Below, piece after piece: positions 1-8,613 of a stretch of DNA of 64,000 nt. Positions within the stretch are counted from its first letter, which is position 1. The number at the start of each line of letters is the position of its first letter. The translations under genes and the position numbers were made by a program. The notes under the pieces were generated by a model. That model was not told where the DNA came from, did no database searches, and saw only the letters and a program-made list of their open reading frames with translations. This DNA comes from Pseudomonadales bacterium. GTDB taxonomy: Bacteria; Pseudomonadota; Gammaproteobacteria; Pseudomonadales; Azotimanducaceae. Location of the stretch: the NCBI GenBank assembly GCA_017854255.1, contig JAFMIA010000003.1:1-64000 (forward strand), in the 5' to 3' direction.

Positions 1-479
1 TTTTAACCAGCCCTTATCACGGCCCCGAGAAAAGTATTCGGCAATTTAATGCCGAGCACATGATGATGTCCTTTGAAATCAATACCGCGCCCATTTTAAA
101 CCTGGCCAAACATGCCCAAGCAGCACTCAAAGCCAGCAATCAACCGATCATCGTCGCGCTATCAGCTCGCGTGGGCTCAATTGCTGACAACGACTTGGGA
201 GGCTGGTACAGCTACCGATGCGCGAAGGCGGCTCTCAATATGGCCGTTAAAACCCTTGCAATCGAATGGCAAAGAAGTCTGCCGATGGCAACGCTTATTG
301 CGTATCACCCCGGCACTGTTAGAACCGCGCTATCAACACCGTTTCTAAAATCCGGTTCGACCAGCGTCACGCTAAGCCCCGGGGATGCCGCCGAGCACTG
401 CCTCCAATTGCTCGATACGCTTACGCCAGCCAACACAGGATCTTTTTGGGACTGGCGAGGGCAAAAGATTCCTTGGTAA
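1..479 (+). CDS. SDR-family oxidoreductase, C-factor/CsgA-like (5' end outside window)
   Basis: The reading frame is open from the left edge (codons begin at base 3) to TAA at 477-479, so the gene is cut by the window and lacks its N-terminal Rossmann GxxxGxG part. What remains has the short-chain dehydrogenase catalytic core: SARVGSI with the active Ser, then the YSYRCAK box (YxxxK). The HPGTVRTALS stretch and the C-terminal GxFWDWRGQxIPW ending are typical of the bacterial C-factor/YgfF-like subgroup. An internal ATG at 60 exists, but homologous-looking sequence continues upstream of it, so it is not the true start. The substrate is unknown; NAD(P)-dependent oxidoreductase is a family-level call. 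Confidence 0.8.
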   Translation, partial: LTSPYHGPEKSIRQFNAEHMMMSFEINTAPILNLAKHAQAALKASNQPIIVALSARVGSIADNDLGGWYSYRCAKAALNMAVKTLAIEWQRSLPMATLIAYHPGTVRTALSTPFLKSGSTSVTLSPGDAAEHCLQLLDTLTPANTGSFWDWRGQKIPW

Positions 480-674
480 TTTATTCGATGTTTGCTACAA
501 AGCAGTTAGCAGATCGATTAACCCGTCTATAGATTATCTGTGTCGAACGCTTCTGCTGACCCGATTTAACTTTTTTGTTGACGCATGACGCGGTGTATTG
601 GGGATCACGCGTTGGCTATTTTTTCTGATCGCCGCGACCCCACATAACGATCGATCAGGAACAAGGAGCAAGGC

Positions 675-1211
675 ATGAAAGGTATCGTTATGAATATTTT
701 AGCCGAGATGGTGGAAACACAGCTTGGTTTAGAAGAATGGAACAACGTGCTTGACGAAGCCGATGAGAGCGGCATCTATACATCAACTGCGATTTACGAC
801 GATGAGCGACTCCTCAACCTGGTCGGTATTCTCAGTCAACGCAATAACATCCCTGCAAGCGATCTTGTCTTTGCTTTCGGCCAGTTCATGTTTCCCGCTT
901 TTTACAAGCGTTACCCGCAGCTGATCGATGGTCACGCTAATATGCTGGATTTCTTGGAATCTTTAGACAGCGTGATCCACGTCGAAGTCGTCAAACTCTA
1001 TCCTGGGGCCATTACGCCCGGATTCGAGCCAGACCGACGCAGTCAGGATCAATTGTTTTTGAAGTACGAATCAAACCGAAATCTTTGCCGACTGGCCGAA
1101 GGCCTGATCGATGGGGCAGCATCACACTTCGGCCATGATTACACCATCGCGCACGAGCCCTGCGCGCATCACGGCGCTGACCACTGTGGGCTGCTGGTGA
1201 GCTTAGCCTAA
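675..1211 (+). CDS. hnoX: H-NOX heme nitric-oxide sensor protein
   Basis: This 178-residue protein matches the stand-alone bacterial H-NOX (heme-NO/O2-binding) family. Key positions fall at canonical numbers: the proximal heme ligand His102 in the IHVEV stretch, Pro115, and the heme-propionate YxSxR motif as Tyr131/Ser133/Arg135. Cys138, His160, Cys163 and Cys171 form a pattern like the zinc/redox cluster known from Shewanella and Vibrio H-NOX. The start MKGIV matches the family and follows a purine-rich AAGGAGCAAGGC. The gene lies 5 bp upstream of a histidine kinase, the classic H-NOX/HnoK arrangement in which NO-bound H-NOX inhibits the kinase. Location is cytoplasmic. No distal O2-stabilising Tyr can be assigned by eye. 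Confidence 0.9.
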   Translation: MKGIVMNILAEMVETQLGLEEWNNVLDEADESGIYTSTAIYDDERLLNLVGILSQRNNIPASDLVFAFGQFMFPAFYKRYPQLIDGHANMLDFLESLDSVIHVEVVKLYPGAITPGFEPDRRSQDQLFLKYESNRNLCRLAEGLIDGAASHFGHDYTIAHEPCAHHGADHCGLLVSLA

Positions 1212-1216
1212 CTCAC

Positions 1217-2137
1217 ATGTCAGATAATCCTTATGAGAAGGCCTACCAACGCGAAAAATTGGCCCGCAATGAGGCAGAGCACCTGCTCGAAGACTTGTCT
1301 CGCAAGCTGTATGACAAAAACGAGGAAATAAACCGTCTCTACGAAGACCTTAAGCGCAACCAATCCATTATGGTGCAGCATGAAAAACTGGCATCGGTTG
1401 GTGAATTGGCGTCGGGCATCGCGCATGAGATCAACAACCCGGTCGGCTTTTGTCTCACCAACATTAATTCGCTTCAGGATCAGCTGCCCATTTTACTCGA
1501 AGCTTGTGCTGCGGGTTCTCCCGACTGGGACGCAGAGAAACGGGCTGATGCCGACTATCTCCGAGAGGACCTACCGATATTAATTCGAGAAACCATTGAC
1601 GGCCTGATCAGCATCCAAACAATCGTTCGGGACCTCAGGTACTACTCAAGAAACAGCAACCAGGACGCCTTTTCAGGCGCCGACTTGAACCAAGGCATCA
1701 AATCGACCCTGAATGTCCTCCGAAACAAAATCAGTGCCCAGTATCAAATTCATTTAGCCCTTGGTGACCTTCCTTTAATCCATTGTAACCAAGGCAAGTT
1801 GAACCAAGTCTTCACGAACCTTATTCTGAATGGCCTACAAGCCATGGGGGCGTCGGGCAACCTTTATATCGACAGCTATCAAGATGGCGATCAAGTGGTC
1901 ATTCGAATATCCGATGATGGTCCGGGTATCGAAGATGCGATTGCGCTGGAGATCTTTCAGCCCTTCTACACCACAAAAAAAGTGGGTGACGGCACGGGGC
2001 TTGGCCTATCGATCAGTCGCAGTATCATCACTGAACTGCACGCTGGCCAGATCTGTCTCGTTAAAGATGGCCGTGGCCAAGGCGCGACCTTTGAGATCCG
2101 CATTCCCATAGAACAAGAGGACTTAGGCTCAGCCTGA
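1217..2137 (+). CDS. H-NOX-associated sensor histidine kinase (HnoK-like)
   Basis: A 306-residue soluble kinase without membrane segments. Residues 8-58 are charged and predicted coiled coil. The H-box is ASGIAHEINNP with phospho-acceptor His70. The C-terminal HATPase domain shows an N-box (NLILNGLQAM), a G1 box (DDGPGIED), an F-box (FQPFYTTKK) and a G2 box (GTGLGLSIS). It starts 5 bp after the H-NOX stop, so the two are surely co-transcribed, and kinase activity is probably gated by the H-NOX partner. No receiver-domain gene is next to it, so its phosphotransfer target must lie elsewhere. The TGA at 2135-2137 ends the gene. Confidence 0.9.
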   Translation: MSDNPYEKAYQREKLARNEAEHLLEDLSRKLYDKNEEINRLYEDLKRNQSIMVQHEKLASVGELASGIAHEINNPVGFCLTNINSLQDQLPILLEACAAGSPDWDAEKRADADYLREDLPILIRETIDGLISIQTIVRDLRYYSRNSNQDAFSGADLNQGIKSTLNVLRNKISAQYQIHLALGDLPLIHCNQGKLNQVFTNLILNGLQAMGASGNLYIDSYQDGDQVVIRISDDGPGIEDAIALEIFQPFYTTKKVGDGTGLGLSISRSIITELHAGQICLVKDGRGQGATFEIRIPIEQEDLGSA

Positions 2138-2345
2138 GAGAGGCGCCCAATCAAGCATTCGATTGCTTGCGGCAATATCGAGCTTACAACCAGAGCGCCG
2201 ACGTCATCTTGCGCGCAGGGCTTGCCTGCGGCACTGCCAAAACGGCCATTGATTTTGTGAATCGGGACGAATCAAAAGATTCATTAGCACGTCGGCGAGC
2301 AAGGCCCTAAACTTAACCTTCTCATTATTCTTGGATTTTCAGGTT

Positions 2346-3674
2346 ATGGCCCAACAAGGTGAAGGCAGTTTACAAGCCCCAACACGTCACCCTTTAGGAT
2401 GGCAGGAAGATACTTTCTGGGAGCGGGATTCACTCAACGAGGAATTAGAGCGCGTCTATGATGTCTGCCATGGTTGCCGCCGCTGCGTCAGCTTGTGTGA
2501 TGCCTTTCCAACCCTGTTTGACTTGGTCGATGAATCCGAAACCATGGAAGTTGATGGCGTTGAAAAGAACGACTTTTTTGATGTCGTTGAGCAGTGCTAC
2601 CTTTGCGATCTGTGCTATCTGACCAAATGTCCCTATGTACCGCCGCATGAATGGAACATCGATTTTCCCCATTTGATGCTCCGCGCCAAGGCCCAGAAGT
2701 TTAAAGCCGATGGTGGAAGCTTCCGAGACAATTTATTAACCAGCACCGACGCTATGGGTAAGGCCCTCACGACCATACCGCTGGTCGATGTTACGGCCAA
2801 TGCGTTAAACAAAAATAAGCTCTTTCGGAACGCGCTGGAGACAACGCTTGGCGTGCATGCTGACGCCCCATTACCAGAATATCACCGTAAAACGCTGCGC
2901 AAGCAGTTTTCGGCCGCCCCCAAATCACCCGCCCCCCTCGGGCGCACAACGGGTAAGGTTGCGCTTTATGCTACCTGCTACGGCAATTACAACACGCCAG
3001 ATCTTGGCCAAGATTTCGCCCATGTCTTCGCTCATAACGATATTCATATTGAACTGGTGCCCAAAGAAGCCTGTTGCGGCATGCCCAAATTAGAGCTGGG
3101 TGATTTAGATAGCGTGAATGCACTGAAGGAAAAGAACATTCCCGTACTCGCGAAACTCGTCGATCAAGGTTTTGATTTAATCGCCCCCATCCCGTCTTGT
3201 GTCCTCATGTACAAGCAAGAATTGCCGTTGATGTATCCCGATGATCCGGACGTCTTAAAGGTCAAAAACGCGTTTTTTGACCCCTTCGAATACCTCTTCC
3301 TAAGACACAAAGAAGGTGGCCTAAAATTAGATTTTAAAGAAACGCTCGGAGAGGTCAGCTACCAGGTCGCATGTCACCTCAGAGTCCAAAATATTGGTAA
3401 TAAAACCCGTGATATCCTGAATTTAGTGAACGATACCGTCGTGCATACGATTGAGCGATGCTCAGGCCATGATGGCACCTATGCGGTAAAAGAAGAGACT
3501 CGTGCAAAATCGGTCAAAATTGCCAAGCCTGTCGTAAAATTTGTGGACTCAAAACAAGCCAAGCATTTTGCCAGCGATTGTCCGATGGCTGCGGTTCACA
3601 TCGCAAACCTTTCTGAATCGGTAGACTTGGCGGCCCACCCCATGACCCTGCTGAGGAAAGCTTACGGTTTATAA
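2346..3674 (+). CDS. Fe-S / CCG-domain heterodisulfide-reductase-like protein (GlpC/HdrB type)
   Basis: The N-terminal part has two 4Fe-4S ligand sets, CHGCRRCVSLC and CYLCDLCYLTKC. The C-terminal half has two CCG-type blocks, one around EACCGMP and one around VACHLRVQ...RCSGHDG. This is the architecture of GlpC/HdrB-like electron-transfer subunits. The particular subfamily (EGSLxAPTRHPL near the start, CPYVPPHEW after the second cluster) is usually coded beside rubrerythrin and a DUF3501 protein; neither is here. An in-frame TTG at 2331 would add five residues; I prefer the ATG at 2346 because the family begins near this point, though neither has a good Shine-Dalgarno. Its redox partner is unknown. 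Confidence 0.85.
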   Translation: MAQQGEGSLQAPTRHPLGWQEDTFWERDSLNEELERVYDVCHGCRRCVSLCDAFPTLFDLVDESETMEVDGVEKNDFFDVVEQCYLCDLCYLTKCPYVPPHEWNIDFPHLMLRAKAQKFKADGGSFRDNLLTSTDAMGKALTTIPLVDVTANALNKNKLFRNALETTLGVHADAPLPEYHRKTLRKQFSAAPKSPAPLGRTTGKVALYATCYGNYNTPDLGQDFAHVFAHNDIHIELVPKEACCGMPKLELGDLDSVNALKEKNIPVLAKLVDQGFDLIAPIPSCVLMYKQELPLMYPDDPDVLKVKNAFFDPFEYLFLRHKEGGLKLDFKETLGEVSYQVACHLRVQNIGNKTRDILNLVNDTVVHTIERCSGHDGTYAVKEETRAKSVKIAKPVVKFVDSKQAKHFASDCPMAAVHIANLSESVDLAAHPMTLLRKAYGL

Positions 3675-3691
3675 AGGCCCTAGCATCGCCC

Positions 3692-4456
3692 TCATTCAAT
3701 CAGGCGGGTTTCAATACCGGTGAACAGCGTGGACGCGGCAAAGTCGATGAACTTTGCTTCGTCTTCGACCGCTGCACGACTCGCGTTCCGGCGGGCATCT
3801 TGGGTGCCACCGTCCGGCCCCACCCAAACCTCAGCGTGTCCTAAATAAACTGGGCACTCGAAACCCAAAGCAGCAGCAATGTTTGCATTCACGGGATGAT
3901 CCAATCGGTGCACCTGGACATACCGCGCGATGCCTGAGTCGGGTGCGTGTTGCCGAATGAGGGGACCATGCGATTGCAACCAATACTGCCGTGCCGCGGC
4001 TTCTGATAGATCGCGACGATGCTGCAGCGGGAACTGCAGTTTTTTCAGGACGCCGCCGGCACTTGCTAGCAAATCTTCAGGGGTTGGATTGACTTGAGGG
4101 TATTCCATCGCAAGCCATGCGGGGGACCGCGGCGCATCCAGCCAAACGGCTTGCGCCGCAACCAGGTCCGCAAGCCGCTCAAGGCCACCGCCTGTCAAAG
4201 CCCGAACGGCCCCGGCATCGGTTGTCCACCAAAGTTCAACGACCAAATCAAAAGGGGCTTGCATCGAGCCACCTCGAGCGTGATTCATTTGATCAAACAG
4301 GTCATTGTGCTGTCCGAGTACCGCCAATGCGCGCAGGCAACCGAGGCTATTGAGCACGTCTAACCAAGCGGTTTGCAGGCCATCTTGCCAAGCGACCTGA
4401 AACCCCTCTGAACTGACATGCGGCTGCCGCCGGAGATAATACTCGAATCGAATCAC
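3692..4456 (-). CDS. EthD-domain (dimeric alpha-beta barrel) protein, tandem
   Basis: A 254-residue protein that reads as two ferredoxin-like alpha-beta barrel halves. The second half has the EthD signature: an aromatic-rich YWLQSHGPLIRQH segment followed by a RYVQVHRL strand. The first half (MIRFEYYLRR ... FDLVVELWW) looks like a diverged copy. EthD-like proteins are small oxidative-degradation accessory proteins with mostly unknown reactions. It runs convergently to the Fe-S gene with a 17-bp gap and lies downstream of the GFA gene on the same strand. The substrate cannot be inferred. Confidence 0.7.
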   Translation of the reverse strand: MIRFEYYLRRQPHVSSEGFQVAWQDGLQTAWLDVLNSLGCLRALAVLGQHNDLFDQMNHARGGSMQAPFDLVVELWWTTDAGAVRALTGGGLERLADLVAAQAVWLDAPRSPAWLAMEYPQVNPTPEDLLASAGGVLKKLQFPLQHRRDLSEAAARQYWLQSHGPLIRQHAPDSGIARYVQVHRLDHPVNANIAAALGFECPVYLGHAEVWVGPDGGTQDARRNASRAAVEDEAKFIDFAASTLFTGIETRLIE

Positions 4457-4559
4457 ATTATTTCTCCTGGGTTACGCCGGATTCTCGCCGCAACTTGTGT
4501 ACTGGATGATCACGACCCAAATTACCCGGCATCAAGTCCTGCCTATAAAGACCATGGGT

Positions 4560-4970
4560 TTAACCTTGGGTTGCCATCTGCGGCACCCCTTCGGCCAATT
4601 CCACCCAGTTTTGTTTGCTATCACACCAAACATGGAACTGAGGTGCAAAGCTATCCGTTTGATCCAACGTGCCGGTCTTCAAAAACAACATCTCAGCCTG
4701 AGCCGGAATCAAGGAGTACAAGGGCGACCCGCAACGTCCGCAAAAATATCGCTCAACCTGATTGCCACTGCTCGTCTCAGCATCTAAATAGAGTTTGGGT
4801 TCAGAACCCGAAAACGTAATGCTGGTCTTTGGAACGCCCCATAACGTCGAGAACGCCGAACCCGCTTGGCGCTGGCAGTTTTTGCAATGGCAAACCCCAG
4901 CCATTGACGGCTCCCCCGAGATTTCATAGGTGATATCACCACAAAGACACTGACCTGAATATGACGTCAT
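4560..4970 (-). CDS. GFA-family (CENP-V/Gfa-like) zinc protein
   Basis: A 136-residue protein with the Gfa/CENP-V zinc-binding pattern: an early CLCGDITYE, then CHCKNCQRQAGSAF, then RYFCGRCGSPLY. The family was named after glutathione-dependent formaldehyde-activating enzyme, but most members have no proven activity, so only the fold and metal sites are supported. It starts at ATG 4970 and lies about 100 bp upstream of the EthD-like gene on the same strand, so the two may be co-transcribed. It has no membrane segment or signal peptide. Confidence 0.85.
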   Translation of the reverse strand: MTSYSGQCLCGDITYEISGEPSMAGVCHCKNCQRQAGSAFSTLWGVPKTSITFSGSEPKLYLDAETSSGNQVERYFCGRCGSPLYSLIPAQAEMLFLKTGTLDQTDSFAPQFHVWCDSKQNWVELAEGVPQMATQG

Positions 4971-5491
4971 ACTGCGCTCCTGAATGGGTTTAAAGACAAT
5001 TTGGTCTCAACAAAAAAGGTTATCGAGCGGAAGGCGCCTAGCCAAGCCTTAATTCCCATTGGATCAAGCCCCCGCGTCAAGCGCATCCCGACCAGCACAC
5101 TGTAAGCTTTATTGACAGTCAATCCAAATTCCAGACCGTAATGCTGACCCGTATCTGGCATGCAAGAACCGCGCATTCAAGGCTGATCAAACAGCGCGCC
5201 GCATCGTTCAATCAAACGCGCGCCATTTCAGCATGCGGCGACCAGCTAACAATCCGCCTCACCGCCTCAGGACCGGACCGCCTCGGCACCAAGCAATCAA
5301 ACGATCCAGACCCTGTGGTGGACCGAAGACGCGACTCCGCAGGGAATCCAAGGTGCGCATCAGCTCGCAATCGCCAGGTCTTTCCTTGCGGAAAACCCAA
5401 AAAGGGTCTCAATCATCAGACGCTTTCATTCGCCGCTCAATCTTTGGTAACCTGCTTGCAAAGACAGCAAGCGCTCTAAAAAGGACCACTG
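4971..5491. other. Intergenic stretch without a supported gene
   Basis: This 521-bp stretch separates the GFA gene (minus) from msrB (plus). I found no recognisable protein, tRNA or repeat in it. A minus-strand frame of 69 codons (4967-5176) ends in an ATGA overlap with the GFA start codon but has no recognisable family and sits in otherwise non-coding-looking sequence. It probably holds the divergent promoters and 5' leaders of both genes; I cannot place them confidently. Confidence 0.5.
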
Positions 5492-5857
5492 ATGACAGAT
5501 CACCGAAAACCACTGACGCCGGAAGAATCTTGGGTCATTCTACAAAAAGGCACTGAAAGGCCTTTTACCGGAGAATACGACGATCACTTTGATGCCGGCG
5601 TTTACGTTTGTCGCCAATGTGATCAGCCGCTGTATCGCTCTGAAGACAAGTTTCAGGCCCACTGCGGCTGGCCTGCCTTCGACGATGAAATACCCGGCGC
5701 GGTTCGTCGGGAAGTCGACGCCGATGGCCACCGGGTCGAAATTCTCTGCAGTCAGTGTGATGGCCACCTGGGTCATGTCTTCGAAGGCGAGCGCATCACC
5801 GAAAAAAACACCCGGCACTGCGTCAATTCAATCTCGATGCGCTTCCAAGCTGTTTAA
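5492..5857 (+). CDS. msrB: Peptide methionine-R-sulfoxide reductase MsrB
   Basis: A 121-residue MsrB. It has the two zinc-binding CxxC pairs (VCRQC and LCSQC), the GWPAF substrate-pocket motif, GHVF, and the catalytic [11 protein letters not shown] with the active cysteine near the C-terminus. It reduces methionine-R-sulfoxide in oxidised proteins in the cytoplasm; no signal peptide is present. It begins at ATG 5492 after AAAAGGACCACTG. It is a single-gene unit, with a divergent gene on the left and a convergent one on the right. Only one Cys lies in the catalytic block; the resolving cysteine was not assigned. Confidence 0.95.
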   Translation: MTDHRKPLTPEESWVILQKGTERPFTGEYDDHFDAGVYVCRQCDQPLYRSEDKFQAHCGWPAFDDEIPGAVRREVDADGHRVEILCSQCDGHLGHVFEGERITEKNTRHCVNSISMRFQAV

Positions 5858-6034
5858 AGCTTCTGCATGCAATCCTTCTGAATCAAATTCTTCCGTATCG
5901 AATGCGTCTGTATTAACAGGCGCGCAGAAGGATCGCAGCAACCGGCTAGATCGGCCATTCAGGCTTGGTCTTGGCCTGCGGAAAGGGTGTTAACCCAGGC
6001 CCCCGCGGCGAACGTCATCTGAGCTTGCTCAGGT

Positions 6035-7546
6035 CTAACGCATCCGTTTTGCAATGATCGGCGCGACCAGCATTAAACCAATACCCATGACGACCGCCAA
6101 CAATCCCAGCTTTTCAAACACGGTCACATAAACCGCAAGGGATGCCGTACCAGGGACATCGCCGCCAGCGCCTTCTATGGCCATCAAACTGGCAATCCAA
6201 CCGCCGACGTAGGCTGCAAAGGCACTCGATAAGAACCAAACCCCCATCATCATGGCAGCAACCCGTTGCACCGATAGTTTGGTGACCATGGACAAGCCAA
6301 CGGGGGAAAGACACAACTCACCCATCGTATGCAGCCAGTACATCAGCACCAACCACACGACTGCTACCTGGCCGTTAGGCCCGGCATAAGCCGCACCCAG
6401 CACCAAGGCATAAAACCCTAGGCCGACCAGTAAAATGGCCACGCCAAACTTCATTGGGGTGGACGGTTCGCGTTGAACGCGGGCCATCATGACCCAAAGT
6501 AGCGCAAAGATGGGCGCAAACATGATAATAAACAGGGAATTCAAACTGCCAAACATACCCGCTGTGAAAAAATCACCACGGTCCACGTTGCGGTCCGTAA
6601 ACAGCGTTAAGGATGATCCGGCCTGCTCGAACAACGCCCAAAACACCACTGACAAAAACATGAGCAGCAACATCGACAACATTCGATCTCGCTCCTGGGG
6701 CGTACATTCTGTAATCGAAAACCAAATCACGTAGGCCGTGATCACGCTGGTAAACAAGGTCAATACGACCCCCATCTCCTGAGTATTCTGAATCGCAAAC
6801 CAAATCAGACCCACAAACACGACGGCTGACGCATAGATTCGATGTTCCAGCGAGACACCGAACCGTCGAGCCGCCAAAGCCGCCGGCGCTGGTGGCAGGC
6901 CCAGTCCTGCGAGATACTTCGAGCCGAGTAAAAACGTCAGCAACCCGATCACCATACCGATCCCAGCTAAACCAAAACCGTATCGCCAGCCATAGGTTTC
7001 GCCCAAATACGCACACAGAAGCGTCGCCACAAAAGCGCCTAGGTTGATCCCCATATAAAAGATGGTAAAGCCACCATCACGCCGGGGATCACCCTCACCA
7101 TAAAGCCCGCCCACAATGGTTGAAATATTCGCTTTTAAAAAACCAACCCCGACGATAATAAACGACAGGGCAAGATAGAAAGCTTGCTCATGTTGGGCTG
7201 ACCGCTCAACCGTCTCGCCAATAACAACCGCGGGCGGACCTTCGTAGGCCATCCCGAGATGCCCTGCAACCAGCAATACCGCGCCAAAAATAATCGCCTT
7301 GCGGAGGCCAAGATACCGATCGGCAATCATGCCGCCCAACACTGGAACGGCGTAGACCATCGCCGCGTAGCTACCATAAATCATCGCGGCCTCACCATCG
7401 GCATACAACCAGTGCTTGGTGAGGTATAAAATCAACAGGGCCCGCATCCCGTAATAACTAAACCGTTCCCACATTTCGGTCGCAAATAAAACAAATAATC
7501 CGGGCGGATGGCCAAGCCAAGTCGACTCCCTAGGGGTTTGCATCAT
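6035..7546 (-). CDS. POT/PTR-family proton-dependent oligopeptide transporter
   Basis: A 503-residue integral membrane protein with about 14 hydrophobic segments. The first helix carries the family hallmark ExxERFSYYGMRALL, and a DRYLGLRK loop follows helix 3. These identify the proton-coupled di/tripeptide transporter family (DtpA/DtpB/YjdL group) of the major facilitator superfamily in the inner membrane. The start is one of two adjacent ATGs (7546/7543). The gene stands alone; its neighbour upstream on the same strand is an enoyl-CoA hydratase more than 50 bp away. Confidence 0.92.
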   Translation of the reverse strand: MMQTPRESTWLGHPPGLFVLFATEMWERFSYYGMRALLILYLTKHWLYADGEAAMIYGSYAAMVYAVPVLGGMIADRYLGLRKAIIFGAVLLVAGHLGMAYEGPPAVVIGETVERSAQHEQAFYLALSFIIVGVGFLKANISTIVGGLYGEGDPRRDGGFTIFYMGINLGAFVATLLCAYLGETYGWRYGFGLAGIGMVIGLLTFLLGSKYLAGLGLPPAPAALAARRFGVSLEHRIYASAVVFVGLIWFAIQNTQEMGVVLTLFTSVITAYVIWFSITECTPQERDRMLSMLLLMFLSVVFWALFEQAGSSLTLFTDRNVDRGDFFTAGMFGSLNSLFIIMFAPIFALLWVMMARVQREPSTPMKFGVAILLVGLGFYALVLGAAYAGPNGQVAVVWLVLMYWLHTMGELCLSPVGLSMVTKLSVQRVAAMMMGVWFLSSAFAAYVGGWIASLMAIEGAGGDVPGTASLAVYVTVFEKLGLLAVVMGIGLMLVAPIIAKRMR

Positions 7547-7600
7547 GGTTTCATTCCATTTTGTTGATCAAAGTGATGCTGTAAGCATCCAGCGCTGTCG

Positions 7601-8329
7601 TCAGCTTTTAACTTGGGCGGCGGTCAGCAAGGCATTGTTGGTCGATACTGGAAACACAGTTTCGGGATCCATCGGTCTAAAACTTCGAATACGATTAATG
7701 ATGACATCGCCGGCGCCGACGGGAAAACTGGCCAATCGGGCGGCCCAAACTCTGGCTTGGGTTAACACCTCGTCATCGGGCACCACCGATTGAATTAACC
7801 CAATGTGCGCAAGTTCCGTCGCGCCAACTCGATCACCCAATAAAGCCAACCGCGCAAGGGTTTGCTCTGATGTTTTCAGGCGCAACCAGGCCGCATTGAT
7901 TGGGATATCCGAGCCTTGCTGAATCTCGCCAATCTGAAGAAAGGCCGAGTCCCCGGCAACAACTAAATCACAGGCAAAGACAAGCGCGGCACCGGCATTA
8001 ATCGCGTATTTTTCTAAAGCACAAATAAGCGGCTTGGGACAGCGATAAAGCGCGAGATGCAAGGCTCTAATCGACGCCTGATGCCAAACACCATCCTCAC
8101 TACCAGGGTCTTCATTACTTTGTAGCGCTTTTAAATCAATCCCTGAGCAGAAGCAATGATCTGCGCCGCGCAGCACGATCGCCGCAACCTCAGCAGAGCG
8201 TGACAAGCCTTCTAGGGCCGTTGTGAGTTGCGCTGCCAAACCAGGCGTTAGTGCATTACGGCGCGCTGGCCGGTCTAAAATAATTTCCGCCCAGCCTTGA
8301 TGCTGCTCAATTTGAACAAGATTCATCAT
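7601..8329 (-). CDS. Enoyl-CoA hydratase/isomerase family protein
   Basis: Crotonase-fold protein of about 242 residues. It shows the N-terminal LDRPARRNALT motif, the first oxyanion-hole strand (CFCSGIDLKAL) and the second-hole region (INAGAALVFACDLVVAGDSAFLQIGEI). The frame can be extended to GTG 8389, but ATG 8329 is preceded by GGTAGGGGA at good spacing and gives the usual N-terminus, so I use that. In strict hydratases a catalytic Glu follows the second oxyanion region; here the matching stretch is FLQIGEIQQGSD, so hydratase versus isomerase activity cannot be settled. Probably acts in fatty-acid or aromatic acyl-CoA breakdown. Confidence 0.85.
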   Translation of the reverse strand: MMNLVQIEQHQGWAEIILDRPARRNALTPGLAAQLTTALEGLSRSAEVAAIVLRGADHCFCSGIDLKALQSNEDPGSEDGVWHQASIRALHLALYRCPKPLICALEKYAINAGAALVFACDLVVAGDSAFLQIGEIQQGSDIPINAAWLRLKTSEQTLARLALLGDRVGATELAHIGLIQSVVPDDEVLTQARVWAARLASFPVGAGDVIINRIRSFRPMDPETVFPVSTNNALLTAAQVKS

Positions 8330-8613
8330 GGCGATTCCCCTACCGATTTCTGTCATTAAAGGATGCATTAATCGCTGAAACTTTACCACCGAGCTGATCG
8401 CTTTGAATCAGGCCTTTGGGCATGGTTCGGCCTATTTCTTCATCATCGCGCGCCTTCCGAGCCAGCGTCCAAGTCAAACTTTTAGCAAGACTCGACCGCT
8501 ACGGCCTTTTACCCGTGCGTGAGATCTGAGATGATCTCCGCGCAGAGACGCGTCGCACTAGACCACTACGCCGTCTAGCACTCGGGTTTCACGATCACTC
8601 AAGGATTCACAGC

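Noticed and set aside
4967-5176. Minus-strand 69-codon ORF ending in an ATGA overlap with the GFA gene
   Set aside because: The overlap is suggestive, but there is no Shine-Dalgarno I can defend and no recognisable family; noted in the intergenic entry only.
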